Assembly (NCBI GenBank): GCA_964035575.1
Contig: OZ037840.1
Location: 1,550,001 to 1,614,000, forward strand
Reading direction: 5' to 3'
Source: Rhynchopus sp. YZ270_cl-10
Lineage: Eukaryota > Euglenozoa > Diplonemea > Diplonemida > Diplonemidae
Length of the DNA: 64,000 nt
Shown here: positions 21,191 through 32,213 of the stretch, piece by piece
Layout of the letters: every line of letters starts with the position of its first letter
Position numbering within the stretch: position 1 is the stretch's first letter
Position numbers and translations under genes: made by a program
The notes under the pieces: model-generated
Seen by the model: only the letters and a program-made list of their open reading frames with translations
What the model was told of the DNA's origin: nothing
Databases searched by the model: none

Positions 21191-22109
21191 TAAAGGGGCC
21201 CCCCGAATAAGTTCTTTATTTGGGGGGTGGTTGCTCGAAGAATAAAAGAAGTTATTTGGAATCGAAGTTATTTGGGGGGGAAGTTATTTGGGCAAAAAAC
21301 ACCGTACCATAATTTTTTTTCGCCTGCGGCGCCATTTTATACCAGGGCTATCGGTAAGAAGGGGTTTTGGGGGGCATCATATATCATATTTCATATTTCA
21401 AAATCATATTTCAAAAAAAAAAACCTAGGGTGGCTACACTAATACAACCAAGTTTTCAAAAAAAAAAAAACACGAGTTTACGGGCAAAAACCCATTCCGA
21501 GCTTTCGGCCCCGCACGTTGGCGGGGCATCTCCCCTCATATGTGGATATGTCCGGAAAATTTTCAGGAAAGTGCCGGGCAAAAACACATCAAAATGGGTC
21601 CGGACATATATCCACGGGGGGGATAGGTACTTAAAAAATGGAATTGAAAGCCGTGTTCAAAATCTTTCAATTGCGGCCAGGTACGATCAAACATTTGCAT
21701 CTGGGGTCACTTTACCGGTTGGAAAGTCCCAAAAACCAAAACTCAAAAGTGAGTCCAGGGATTACGCAGCTCCCCCAAAAATAAAAAAAAGTACGTATGG
21801 ATTTTCAACACGTACAATTCTAAGCAAAAACAATTCGCGCTTCGCGCGCGCTCTCCCTGGCAAAGTTAGTTGAGAAGGGCTGTGAAAGTTCGAAGAACTG
21901 GAGAAATCATCAGTCATGGCACTGGCGAAGCCACGGTACGCAACATTTCTAAAAATTGCGATTAAAATTGCCTACTATGTCACGGGAAGGGTGTACTGCA
22001 ATCTAGCGCCGCAGGCGCACGGTACGCTACTTTTTTTCTTTCGCCATGCTGCACGCTCCTTTTCCGGAAAAATAGAAAATTGTCTCCTACAAATAGGATT
22101 CTGTAGGGG

Positions 22110-22152
22110 GTAGGTGAGAGGTGGGGGCGGAGCCCCACCCCTCACCTACCCC
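22110..22152. repeat. GC-rich hairpin
   Basis: GGTAGGTGAG...GGTGGGG, a short GCGGA loop and GCCCCACC...CTCACCTACC pair almost perfectly. It lies inside the nested element. Confidence 0.8.
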
Positions 22153-22319
22153 ACCCCAGCCCCAATCCAAAACCCAAATTACCTAAGTATGGACACGTAT
22201 GGATTCCACCTTTTCAAAAACAATTCACGTATGGATTTCCATACGTTCCACACGTGGAGCGTAATCTCTGAGTGGGTCCAAAAAACGGCTTGGGGTCTAA
22301 GGGGTTAACAAAAATTTAA

Positions 22320-22502
22320 AGTTTAAGGTGTACCTCTGCGAGCGTAGCGAGCGGGAAAAAAAATGAAGGTGTACCTCCGCGAGCGTAGCGAGCGGAAAAT
22401 TTTTAAGGTGTACTTCCGCGAGCGAAGCGAGCGGGGAAAAAATTGAAGGTGTACCTCCGCGAGCGTAGCGAGCGGAAAAAATTTTGAAGGTGTACATTAA
22501 AC
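22320..22502. repeat. Tandem AAGGTGTACCTCCGCGAGCG modules (4 copies)
   Basis: About 40-base units repeat four times, each with the near-palindrome CGAGCGTAGCGAGCGG and an A/T spacer. Two inverted, diverged units of the same module occur near 50190-50270 inside the element at 49515-50661. Confidence 0.85.
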
Positions 22503-22847
22503 TTTAAACAAGGGGGTACGCCCACTTTTGTCGTCATCCTAAAATACCCGAAATTGAGCCCAATTGCATTTCCGGATCGATTGCGGAAAGTGGTAGGGTA
22601 AATGAACAACACCAAATACCTACGCCCCCCCGTGCATATGTCCGTGTTGGTCGAGGCTCGGACATATACACATACTCAGTTCAGGTAGTATACTACAGTG
22701 TACAGCGGCAAAAACCCATTCCGAGCTTTCGGCTCCGCACGTTGGCGGGGCATCTCCGTTCATATGTGGCCTGGTAAACCCATTCCGAGCTTTCGGCTCC
22801 GCACGTTGGCGGGGCATCTCTGATCATATTTGGCCTGGTAAAAAAAA

Positions 22848-23010
22848 TAGTATATTTTTTCTGGAAATATAGTACTCATATTTCCTGAGGTACCCCCAAT
22901 GCTGCTGAGGGATACGATTTCCCGAGCCGAAGGCGAGGGAAATCGTCGACCGAAGCAGCATTGGGGGTACCGAAGGAAATATGGTGCTATATTTCCAGAA
23001 AATTCATATT
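22848..23010. repeat. Long palindrome with ~75-base arms
   Basis: The centre lies in GAGCCGAAGGCGAGG near 22935. Inner arms GGTACCCCCAATGCTGCT (18 bases) are perfectly matched, and pairing continues outward through TTTCTGGAAATATAG with few mismatches. It may be a fold-back element nested in the larger transposon. Confidence 0.88.
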
Positions 23011-23965
23011 TTCATTTTCGGTAATATTGTCCCGACGCACAAATCCGCTCGTATTCTGTGTGTCAAAAAACCCCTGTTATGGTACAGTTCTTGTGTGTCA
23101 AAATGTGTATGTTGGTGTGCTGGAAGGAGAGGGGTTCAGATTCATTTATATGATGATATTTACCGACGTGGGGGATGGGGGTAGCTGGAACACTTTGTCA
23201 CTTTGGGACGTTGATCGTTATGTGGATGTAGGGTGTTTTTCAGGGGTATGTTAACCACGTGTGTGTCTTAGGGAACAAATTTTTCAGTAACGTGAACCAA
23301 TCGGGTCGCAATGGGTCCTGGGGGCCCGGAGGGCCCCCATGCAGGAAAAATTTTCACCAAGCCTGGGCAATGCTGGGGTGCCTATACATGTGTTTTCACG
23401 TGTTTTTGGGCACTTTTCAGGATTTTCGAAAAATTTTGCAACACCAAAATCGAAAATTTCGGTCTATTTTTCACTCTGCGACATGGTCAAAAAAAATTTT
23501 TTTTTGGCCGAAAAAATTATAATATTTCTATTTCGGATGTTACCCACGATTTGTGTACATTCTAATATTTCTGTGCCAAATATTATAATATTACCCGGTA
23601 CATGCAAAATTGGCTGTAAAGTAGCCGAAAATATAGAACCCATATTTCCAACGTCGCTGTAGGATTTGTGCAGAGGGACAATATTTCCGAAAATAAAAAA
23701 AATTTTTTTTTTTAAAAAGGCGATCATATTTCATATCTCTTACCGATAGCCCTGATTTTATACTGCTTTTTTTTGCTCCGCAAAAAAAATATACAGTAGT
23801 ACTGAGTACACTATCAGTTTGGAGGAAATTTTTGAAAAATAAAAAAGGAAGTGGAAGGGGGCGAAGTTATTCGGTAACTTTTTCGGCACCTAAAATCTGG
23901 AAAAAAAGAAGTAATTTGGGAAAATGCCTATTATTTGGGGGGGAACTTATTCGGGGGCCCCTTTA

Positions 23966-25615
23966 GTTGCCATCTCAACCACACCTTTCCACATTTTTTT
24001 TATGGCAACATTTTTGTTGATCCCTCTGCCTATGCTCTCAATTGAATGCATATGTTGAAATCTTTTATATAACTTTTCTAAGATGTGAGCACACGAGAGA
24101 ACTCTAACATTTTTTTCAAAGGTTTCTTTTATATCATTGTTTTAAGGGGAAAACGTTTTTGTCACAAAGACGACCAAAGTATATTAACCTGCGGTCTGAA
24201 CACTTTGCGACCTTTTTTCCTGTGTAACTTTTAAGAGTTCACAACGTCATTTGTCAAAGATGTGAGCGCTAGAGGAGCACTCACTCATCTTGCACGTTTT
24301 ATTTCATTCCGGGTGTTGTTTGAGGATACCCCTTTTGTGGCCATTTTTTTGCCATATAATTATTTAGTCTTTTCCTATGGGATCATAATAGCATGGACCA
24401 TCCGTCGACTAACAAAAAAAAAATTGTTGTATGTTAGAAATTTCTGAAAATATCGTAAAAAGGAATGTATTATTTTCTATCAAATTTGCTGTTGTTTTTG
24501 CCTCATTTATGTGACGAAGTTGGTGTAGCGTTACCTTAAATAAAAAAAAAACGTTTATTTTTGTTGCTTCGAAAAAAAGCGATGTTTTCTTCTAAAAACT
24601 TGGGTACATTTTTAGTGCACTCTGTTTATACCGTAGCTGTAAATATATGTTGGGCCGTATTAATGTTAGGACGAGCAAGCCTTTTTTGGGCTGTCCCAAG
24701 ATTTTTTACGGTCCAACATATTTACAGTTACGGTACCTATTCCGTAGAATAGAGCGAAGATGAAATAATGTTTCTTGCTTCGACAAAAAAGCGATTATTT
24801 TTTTTTGCTGTTGATCACCTGTCTGGATTGTGAATGAGCTTTTCCCCTCTTTCTTGCTCGGGTGTTGTTTTCGATACAGGTTATCTACAGATTCCGTATG
24901 CATGTATTTTTTATGGGTTTTTTATACCACGAATATTATCCTATTTTAAAGGATTAATTTCAAGAGGCAAATCCTTAAATTGAAACCATGCGGAATATGA
25001 ATCTATCCTGTAAGTCATACTCGAATATTAGAGTTAGGGTAAATCGTGAAATGGGAAACGCGGTTGAAATGCTAATACTTGCCCGCCCCCAGATCACGTG
25101 ACGTACATGATATGAAGCAAAGCTTAAACAATGCACAGAGGTCTGCGCACACTTCTCTTTTGAGGGGGTTTTTTCATTTTTTTTTTTGCATATTTTAGCC
25201 GATAAAATCATATTTTATCCCGATACGTGAAACCAAAAGAAATTAAGTCGCATCCCCTTCCCCACATTCTTTCCCCCAATTTTCTCCCAAACTTCATTGT
25301 CTTTTCAATCCGAGACTTGCATTCCACATGGAGAGCACCTCCCTGCTGCAGCTATGTACGCCGTGGAGGTGTTTGTGGGTGGTAGTCATCCGTCAACCAC
25401 TGACTGTGTTGCAGTGTACGGTGATGTTCAAGCACACATACTTAATGTATTACGTTGTCGTTGGCGCGCTGTTTGATGCAGAGACGGCAATCAATCGACA
25501 CACACAACACTGACGGACCCCTTCTCCTTCGATCTGAAGTATGGTTATTTGCTCTCTCTGCTTCTCCAAAACCACAAAAAAATAGGGCCAAAAAAAAAAG
25601 TACAAAAAAAAAAAA
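23966..25615. other. A/T-rich spacer before the flavoprotein gene
   Basis: Bases 23966-24070 match 33575-33690 (a CAACATTTTTGTTGATCCCT...ATGCTCTCAATT...GAATGCATAT block), so this is a dispersed spacer repeat. AGATGTGAGC...-type hairpin motifs occur near 24080 and 24258. A larger inverted repeat lies at 24629-24735. A weak frame starting ATGTACGCCGTGGAGGTG at 25356 faintly resembles the N-terminus of the propeller family. I see no firm gene. Confidence 0.45.
24629..24735. repeat. 30-base inverted repeat
   Basis: TACCGTAGCTGTAAATATAT...GTTGGGCCGTA on the left is matched by TACGGTCCAAC...ATATTTACAGTTACGGTA on the right, with a 48-base loop that holds a smaller GGAC/GTCC stem. Confidence 0.8.
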
Positions 25616-27475
25616 ATGACAACCACCATCGATGTAGTGATCATAGGAGCAGGCCCTGCTGGTATGCAGATGAGCCGCTTCTTGGGGGAAAGCAAACGCA
25701 ACCACATTGTCCTTGAGCGTGGGGCACGTGTCGGGACCTCGTTCGAAACGTTCCCACGCCATAAGAAGCTGATCAGCCTGAACAAGAAGTACAACTACTT
25801 CACGGAGGCTGAGTACAATATGCGGCATGATTGGAACTCACTGCTGGGCGCGAACAAAAACGTCCCGGACTATACGGATGCACTCTTTCCGGATGCCTCT
25901 GTGCTGTCCGAACACCTTCACCAATTCCACAAGGACTTCTCCCTTCCCATCCGCTTCAACACTGAGGTGACGGACGTCGACAAACACAACAACGGATACG
26001 TTGTGCACACCATTTCATCAGGCAAACGGATGAGCTTCGCTTGCAACGTTCTCTTTGTCGCAACTGGCGCGCTAGCACCTAACATCCCACATCAGATTCG
26101 TGGGATCGAACACGCAGTAGGCTATGAAGATGTTGAGGTGGAAGATCTAACACAGTTCCGCAACAAAAGGGTATTAATCATTGGTGGAGGCAACAGTGCA
26201 TTCGAAACCGCAGACCACATGGCAGGCACAGCTGCGATCATTCATGTGTCCATCCGGAGGCCAATCAAGCATGCATGGGATACACACTTTGTCGGCGATC
26301 TGCGCGCAGTTAACAACGGAATCATCGATATGTACCAATTGAAAAGCCTGCACGCAACCATCGGAGAAACCCCCGTGAAAATTGAAAAAAACGGCCACAT
26401 TTATTCGGTCACATTTCACGACACAATCGGAAATGTTGACATCGCGGTCGGGGATTTGACACTCAAACGCGATTACGACTGTGTCATCCGATGCACCGGG
26501 TTTAGATGGGTTCCTGGGTTCTTTTCGTTTCCGGTTCCGCATCATTCGAATGGACGTTACCCCATTCTTTCTCCTACCTGGGAGTCGGAAGGAAACAAAA
26601 ACCTTTTCTTTATCGGAACCTCTATGCAGGCAAGAGACAAGAAGGCGGCTAGCGGATTTATTCATGGCTTCCGGTACAATGTGCGTTCGTTGTATTATGA
26701 GTTGGAACGGCGCATCTGGGGGACGCCAACACCGCAAAACGTCACTGCGCTAGAATTGAAGGGGGCTGAAGCGCTGTCGGAGTACGTTTGCAATCGGTTG
26801 ACTGTGACGGCGTCGCTCTTTCAGATGTTCACTGTGCTATGCGACGCCTTTGTTGTCAACGGAACCGACACAAACCTGAGGGTTGTCCACTACCAAGATC
26901 TCCCCAGAGAAGGAGTGTTCAACAGAGAATTATCCTTCCAAAAAGAACCCTGTGTATACATTGTGACCCTGCGGCTCGGGTTCCAGAAGTACCCCACCGA
27001 TTTTACGTCGAACAATTTTGTGCAGGATTCGGGAACGTTGAAAACTTCGTGCGGGGCCTTCTTGCATCCGGTAGTGGAGCACTACGTGAACGGAGAGTTT
27101 CAAGAGGAATACCATTTGTTTGAGACGTTGGATATTCGCTTCAATGTGCAGTTTAAACCGAATGAGTCGCATGCCACGATGAGTCAGATGCTGTTGACGC
27201 AGATTATTGAGTACACAAGAGGTGGAGGAGGAGGAGGAGGAGAAGTGGTGCCAGATTTGTTAAAGCTAGCGCTCCCCTCCGCGACCAACGCAGACAAGCG
27301 TGCTGTGTTCGCAAAGGTGTTCCCCATCAGAAACGAATGGAGCAATGCGCAACGAGGCCTCTGGAAGGAGCTGCATCTGAAGGAGTTGAAGGAAAGGCAC
27401 GACACAGAGTGTTCTTTCATAAGACTTCCATTGACAGAGGAGCAGGCGGAGGTGGTCAAGCGGTCGAAGCTGTAA
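25616..27475 (+). CDS. FAD/NADPH flavoprotein of the FOXRED2 (FMO-like) family
   Basis: The 619-residue product begins MTTTIDVVIIGAGPAG, an FAD Rossmann motif (GAGPAG 11-16). It continues with PRHKKLISLNKKY and NMRHDWNSLL, blocks I recognise from FOXRED2, an oxidoreductase linked to ER-associated degradation in animals. A second dinucleotide site, GGGNSA, starts near residue 190, and a CTGF/W block closes the reductase core. The last ~230 residues lie beyond the usual FMO core and include a Gly run near 540-546. Animal FOXRED2 has an ER signal peptide and a retention motif; neither is seen here, as the FAD motif sits directly at the N-terminus and the end reads KRSKL. Location may therefore differ. 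The ATG follows an A-run. Confidence 0.85.
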   Translation: MTTTIDVVIIGAGPAGMQMSRFLGESKRNHIVLERGARVGTSFETFPRHKKLISLNKKYNYFTEAEYNMRHDWNSLLGANKNVPDYTDALFPDASVLSEHLHQFHKDFSLPIRFNTEVTDVDKHNNGYVVHTISSGKRMSFACNVLFVATGALAPNIPHQIRGIEHAVGYEDVEVEDLTQFRNKRVLIIGGGNSAFETADHMAGTAAIIHVSIRRPIKHAWDTHFVGDLRAVNNGIIDMYQLKSLHATIGETPVKIEKNGHIYSVTFHDTIGNVDIAVGDLTLKRDYDCVIRCTGFRWVPGFFSFPVPHHSNGRYPILSPTWESEGNKNLFFIGTSMQARDKKAASGFIHGFRYNVRSLYYELERRIWGTPTPQNVTALELKGAEALSEYVCNRLTVTASLFQMFTVLCDAFVVNGTDTNLRVVHYQDLPREGVFNRELSFQKEPCVYIVTLRLGFQKYPTDFTSNNFVQDSGTLKTSCGAFLHPVVEHYVNGEFQEEYHLFETLDIRFNVQFKPNESHATMSQMLLTQIIEYTRGGGGGGGEVVPDLLKLALPSATNADKRAVFAKVFPIRNEWSNAQRGLWKELHLKELKERHDTECSFIRLPLTEEQAEVVKRSKL

Positions 27476-29226
27476 GAGACGATTCAGGGCACCCCCCCCC
27501 TTCAAGAAGGGGGAGAACGGCTTTGTATTTTTGATGAAATCGGCAGAATTGCTGTATTTTTTATGTACCCTAAGGTCCCTTCACTTCAGAAATCTAAGCA
27601 CAAAGAGAGAGGCTTAGGTTCATCTTTCCAATTTTTGTTTTCTTTTTCATTGATGACGTGGAGTTCCGCCCATTTTGGGTGGACTCCACCGTGTGGGGAG
27701 TATTTTTTCCCTTTCTACTTCTTTTTTCTTCGCTCTCCCCAGTCCTTTGGGACAAAAGGCAACTACCGTTGTGGGGTCTTTTCCCTTTTCGATTTGAATT
27801 TTTTTTTTAAATACCAAAGCTCCGCTGGCCATCGGAAATAGGTGCGTTCCTGCTAGCTTTTAGTTTAAAAAAAAAAGTTTCCACACAAACCAACGTTTTC
27901 TTTTAGTGTCTTAAGCACAATGTATCTTTGCAGAGTGACATAAAATTTACGAAAAAAAAAACTCTCCTTTGGGGCTGAAGGGGGGCTGATTCGCACTTTT
28001 GCCGCCCCCACCCCCATTCAGCCACACCACCCTTACTTTCTTCTTGCATTCTTTTCGTTTCGTTTAGAAAAGAATGTCTACGGTATATGAAATAATGTCT
28101 TCTCATTGATTGGCTACAACCAACCGGTGGTCGCTAATATTATTCATTTTAGCCTTTTTGACTGCGCATATGCTCTAGGGCCCATTATCAGTGCCCTAAC
28201 CTGCAACACAAGCAAAATGGGGTGACGGCATCATCCCCAAACAACCGTCTTTGTGACGAAGCAACCAAATTTTCAAACCCAACGTGTTCCGTCGCGATAA
28301 CGGATAAGTTGTAAAAGGATGTGTGTGTGTGTGTGTTTGACAACTAATCGGGATAATTCTTGCAGAATGGGGCCCCAATGTGTGTGTGTGTGTGGCACGT
28401 TGCTCTTTTTCTTATTTTGCTTACTATCGTGTCCGATGTATCCTGAAGGTTTTTGTTGTGTTTTATTATTGGACAAATACTGTGTGGTGTGAACTGATTC
28501 GAACGTCTGCGACTTTTTGTTTATTTCCTCTCTCCCTTTATTGTTCATTCACCTCATTTCTGTCCTTCGGGAAAAAGGGTTTCTCTCTTTTTTGGATAAA
28601 ACTCCATCTTTCGATTTGAAAATAATATCTTAATCTCTTTTTTGACATCCATTTATGGGTGTATAAAATCCCTTGACTGATGGTGCATATTGACGTGGGT
28701 CGCGTAGCCAACTATACAAAAGACGAACGGTTTCATAGTGTATCATTTCCTTCACAGCATGCATTTTTCGATAAAAACACAACAGCCTTAAAAAAACAGT
28801 GTGATTTTGTGTCCAAAAAAACTTTTCTCTTTTTTCTTTTCTTCTTTGCTTGCTATGTCTGTACTCCTTGTAAGAAGTCAGACCAGTACAGCTCCCCTAT
28901 ACCCCCCTCCTTAAGTGTTTTGTGAACTGTTGCAATTTTTTTTTTGGGAATGATATTTAACATCTGTGTGATCTGTGGGGGTGGGCAAACGTTCCAACAT
29001 TTCAACCTCTCTCTCCCCTTCTTTTGCGCTATTTCCCCTTCATCCCCCCCCCCCCCCCCGTTTTTTTGAATCAACAGCACATTGCATGCACAAGATTTTG
29101 GTGTTTTCTTTCCCCAGCTGATAAAACTCCATCCCACACCCAAACATTCACTCAAACATCCCCCATCCACTCAGCACACCGACACCCTGCTTCTCACACC
29201 GCCCCCTCTCAGACAGTGACCACACA
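27476..29226. other. Spacer before the propeller-gene array
   Basis: A TTCATCT-type hairpin lies at about 27590-27628. Two GT microsatellites (28320-28337 and 28379-28394) flank 40 bases. From about 28860 the sequence matches 31510-31790 and 37745-37950. Near 29135 it jumps to the leader type of copies B and C, so this 5' region is a hybrid. The acceptor CCCCCTCTCAG ends at 29212, leaving a 14-base leader. I see no other gene. Confidence 0.5.
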
Positions 29227-30444
29227 ATGGAGATATGGTTTGAATGCACAACATCTGGACAACGCTGTGCTGCAGAGGTGGGGGAGGGTTGCAGTGCTGC
29301 AGATCTGCAGGAGCGTGCTGTTGCGGTGTTGTACCCACAGAGCGTGGTGTCTGCCGAGGCAGTGGGGCTGTGTGTGGATGGTGCTGATGGTGAGGTGCTG
29401 GCACCGGAGGTTCTGATTGCCCACACCGCACTGTGTGCAGGCGGGACTGTCCATGTGAGCAGACGGAAGCAGGACAGCAGTGGTGTGTGGGTGCCGAAGC
29501 GCTATACTGTGAGAGGCACCATCGGAGACGTATGCGAGGACACACTCGTAGTGGGTGGCGAACACGGCGTCACCATCAACCTCGTCACCACCGAGGTCAC
29601 ACCTCTCCCTCCCGTACGTGGCGTCGTACCTCGGTTCTACATGGTTCTCATGCCACACCACATCGTCTACTGTGATGCAGTGTGCAATGCTGTGTACTTT
29701 AGACTGCGTGACAGCGGTGCAGAGGGTGTGGTCCTTATGGCACGCACGGTGCAGAGCCTTGTGGGCATGCGGGTCACCGAGGCTGTGCTGGTTGGGACCA
29801 GTAAGAAGATCGTACAGTACTCCTGTGAGGGGGTGAAGATGCGCACCATTGATCACTCTGGGTACTCCTTTGCAGTGTCACCCTGCGAGACCCTGCTCTT
29901 GACCAACCACCGTGCCGTTGTGGTGCACCGTCTGGACACCCCTGAGCTGCGTGAGGTGCACCGTGTGGACACAGGGCTGGGTGGGTCGTTCTCGTTTCAG
30001 TCGTCATTTTCGCCCGACGCAAGCCTCGCAGTGTTGAGCTGTGGCGACAAGGACACCGTCCGCACCATTGACATCGTCTCTGGGAAGGCCCTCTGCACAC
30101 TGCCCAATGGAGAGGACAAGATACGTGCAGCCTGCTTCAGTGCGTGCTCGCGATACCTCTTCACGGCTACTAACACGAGTGTGCAGCAGTGGGATGCACG
30201 CAGTGGAGCCCCCATGGGATGCACCAACTACAATTTTGCGTGGTCTGTGCATGCCTCGACAGACGGGTGCAGGCTGGTTGTTGTCGGAAGCGTTACCTCG
30301 GTGCTTGACATTGCTGCCATCAACATGCAGGTGTCAGAGCAGGACGCCCTGCAACATGGTCCACCTCGTCCCCTTCCCATTCCCAGTCCCAAACGAACTG
30401 TTGTGGCAACGGAGTCACGCTGCAGTGGGTGTGTGTGTTCGTGA
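29227..30444 (+). CDS. Ubiquitin-like/beta-propeller protein, tandem copy A
   Basis: The 405-residue protein starts MEIWFECTTSGQRCAAEVGE. The first ~75 residues look like a ubiquitin-type beta-grasp (strand-turn-strand, then a helix). After that come about seven repeats of ~40 residues with WD-like features (SFSPDASLAVLSCGDKDTVR, ACFSACSRYLFTAT, VQQWDARSG), giving a probable propeller. The end is Cys-rich (SRCSGCVCS), possibly for lipidation or metal binding. There is no signal peptide or membrane helix. The start is fixed by the acceptor at 29212 and by identity with copies B and C. Differences from the other copies fall in clusters about 40 residues apart (near 95, 134, 174, 210, 255, 297 and 317-337). 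Ligand and function are unknown; recognition is inferred. Confidence 0.8.
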   Translation: MEIWFECTTSGQRCAAEVGEGCSAADLQERAVAVLYPQSVVSAEAVGLCVDGADGEVLAPEVLIAHTALCAGGTVHVSRRKQDSSGVWVPKRYTVRGTIGDVCEDTLVVGGEHGVTINLVTTEVTPLPPVRGVVPRFYMVLMPHHIVYCDAVCNAVYFRLRDSGAEGVVLMARTVQSLVGMRVTEAVLVGTSKKIVQYSCEGVKMRTIDHSGYSFAVSPCETLLLTNHRAVVVHRLDTPELREVHRVDTGLGGSFSFQSSFSPDASLAVLSCGDKDTVRTIDIVSGKALCTLPNGEDKIRAACFSACSRYLFTATNTSVQQWDARSGAPMGCTNYNFAWSVHASTDGCRLVVVGSVTSVLDIAAINMQVSEQDALQHGPPRPLPIPSPKRTVVATESRCSGCVCS

Positions 30445-32213
30445 AGGGGAGGGTGTGGCGACATTGGTAGAGGGAGCATGGGCTGACTGCAAGGTGACTC
30501 ACTCTGCTGCATACGACGAGGAGAATGGAAAAAGCAGATGACAGAGACAGAGGTGCGGGCAGAGACGAGACGGAAGGAGTAGACAACTAACACAGGACAG
30601 TGGGGAAACCCATATCATCTTGCGGGCGGAAAGCGAAGAGCCCGTTTCCCCCAAATGAGGAAAGGTCGACTGTTGAACGAATGGACAGTATATGAAATTG
30701 AGAATAGTACTTCTCTCATCATATCCTGAAGTCAGTTTCTAATATTCTTCTCGAACTTTTTGCACAAGAAATCTGTACCCACTGTGGTTCAAAGATCACC
30801 AGCGGGGATGTCGAGACCTCGAAAAAACGATTTTGAAAGTATCGAAATTGTATTTCACATTTTGTCGAGACTCGAAAACACCCAAAACCACATGTCGCTC
30901 TGCACAAAGATCATCATACCACTGTGTGTATCGGTTTGTGTTGTTGCATCTTGCTTTCCCTTTTATGAGGTGACGAAGCACAGAGAGGCTTAGGTTCATC
31001 TCAACTCTTCTCTGTGTTACCCCTTCTCTTGAACATGCAAAGCAAAGGCTTCGGTGAGGCTGCTTACCCAACCAAAGGATGTTGCAGCCATCCTATCTTC
31101 TCTCATGGGTCTTGCAGCAGCACGGTGCCTCTTTGTTTCAGTCGGGTGTGCACAACATGCACACTCATCTTTCATTCACAGTAAGTCACCCACCAAGGTG
31201 GGTACTTGGCGGGAATAAGATTTACCACACGAGAAGAAAGAAAAGAAAACGAAAACAAGAACCCATCCCCAAACCATTTTCGACCTCACACAACCCCTCC
31301 CTATGTGTTCTTGGATCACTGCAGACCGTATTGTAGATAGGAGGTGCACATTCATCTTACAAAAGCAACCTTTGTTCCATTCACTCAAACGTCCCCCATC
31401 CACTGTTGGAAGCGAACAACAAACAATTTTTTCCCCCCGTTTATAGTCTTTTGAGCAACAAGCAAAGAGGAACGAGTCTCTCGAGCATTTTTCTTCTTTG
31501 CTTGCTATGTCTGTACTCCTTGTAAGAGGTCAGACCAGTACAGCTCCCCTATACCCCCCTCCTGAAGTGTTTTGCGAACTGTTACAATTTTTTTTGGGAA
31601 ATGATATTTAACATCTGTGTGATCTGTGGGGGTGGGGAAACGTTCCAACATTTCAACCTCTCTCTCCCCTTCTTTTGCGCTATTTCCCCTTCATCCCCTC
31701 CCCCCCGTTTTTTGAATCAACAGCACATTGCATGCACAAGATTTTGGTGTTTTCTTTCCCCCAACTGATAAAACTCCATCCCACATCCCTTTTTCTCGTT
31801 TTTTCCCCTACTCTCCGAAGTTTCCCTCAGGATAGCTTGGAACCAAAAAAAAGGAGTTACGCCAAGGTAAAGCGAATGATTGCAGGAATTGGGGAAATCG
31901 CTTCCTCCAGGGAGGTTATATATATTGATTTCCGATTGGTGTATGGGTGTTCTGTGTTTCTTCGTCTCAGTTAGGAGGGCAAGGGTAGCGTCTGCCAGCT
32001 CTATGCAGTATCATGCCCCTCGGGTTGGTCCGCCTCAACGTTGTGGCAAAAGTACAGAGTCTTTTATCATGACTTTTGCACCAAGCTCTCCCCTGCAACT
32101 GTTTTTCCTGCAATTGGATATTAGATTTCTGTTCACCCTTGGTCCTTTTAGATTGTGGCATGCATAGTTTTTTTTCCTCTCTTTTTTCTTGCCCTCCACA
32201 ACAGAGCTACAAT
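30445..32213. other. Copy A 3' flank and leader region of the LRR gene
   Basis: Bases 30445-31410 are repeated with few changes after copies B (36663-37635), C (42627-43467) and D (45437-46290). This shared flank carries the GAGGCTTAGGTTCATCTC hairpin near 30966-31002 and a GTAAGT near 31180 followed by CACTGCAG near 31322, a possible non-coding intron. From about 31440 a second unit type starts, the leader of the LRR gene, whose acceptor CCACAACAG ends at 32204. Confidence 0.6.
30966..31002 (+). promoter_or_regulatory. TTCATCT-type hairpin in the repeated 3' flank
   Basis: GAGGTGACGAAGC, loop ACAGAGAG and GCTTAGGTTCATCTC form a stem (GAGGTGA with TTCATCTC, AAGC with GCTT). The same copy follows genes B, C and D. 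Confidence 0.55.

Larger units (their letters stand above)
21343..23754. mobile_element. Nested 2.4 kb CAGGG-ended TIR element
   Basis: The ends CAGGGCTATCGGTAAGA and its exact reverse complement are flanked by a perfect 9-base duplication, ATTTTATAC, at 21334-21342 and 23755-23763. The interior is non-coding. It holds a copy of the short A-tailed repeat (21425), four copies of an AAGGTGTACCTCCGCGAG module, a GC hairpin (22110-22152) and a long palindrome (22848-23010). Ends starting CAGG with 9-10 base duplications are shared with elements at 37963 and 49515. Confidence 0.88.
21191..23965. mobile_element. Outer 2.8 kb TIR element, host of a nested element
   Basis: The ends are inverted copies of TAAAGGGGCCCCCCGAATAA (right end with one fewer C). 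Each is followed by several GAAGTTATTTGGG-like units. A TA duplication is possible (TA at 21191-21192 and 23964-23965). At 18.68 kb the same flanking string runs uninterrupted as GGGGAACAGTGTTGCC, a diverged empty site. A second element lies inside at 21343-23754. No transposase frame is visible. Confidence 0.75.

Noticed and set aside
25328-25513. Short frames before the flavoprotein gene, one faintly like the propeller N-terminus (MYAVEVFVGGSHPSTTD)
   Set aside because: Resemblance is limited to a few beta-strand-like residues and no nucleotide match to copies A-D was seen.
28318-28396. GT microsatellite pair as a regulatory or recombination signal
   Set aside because: Simple dinucleotide slippage is enough to explain it; no other copy in the window.
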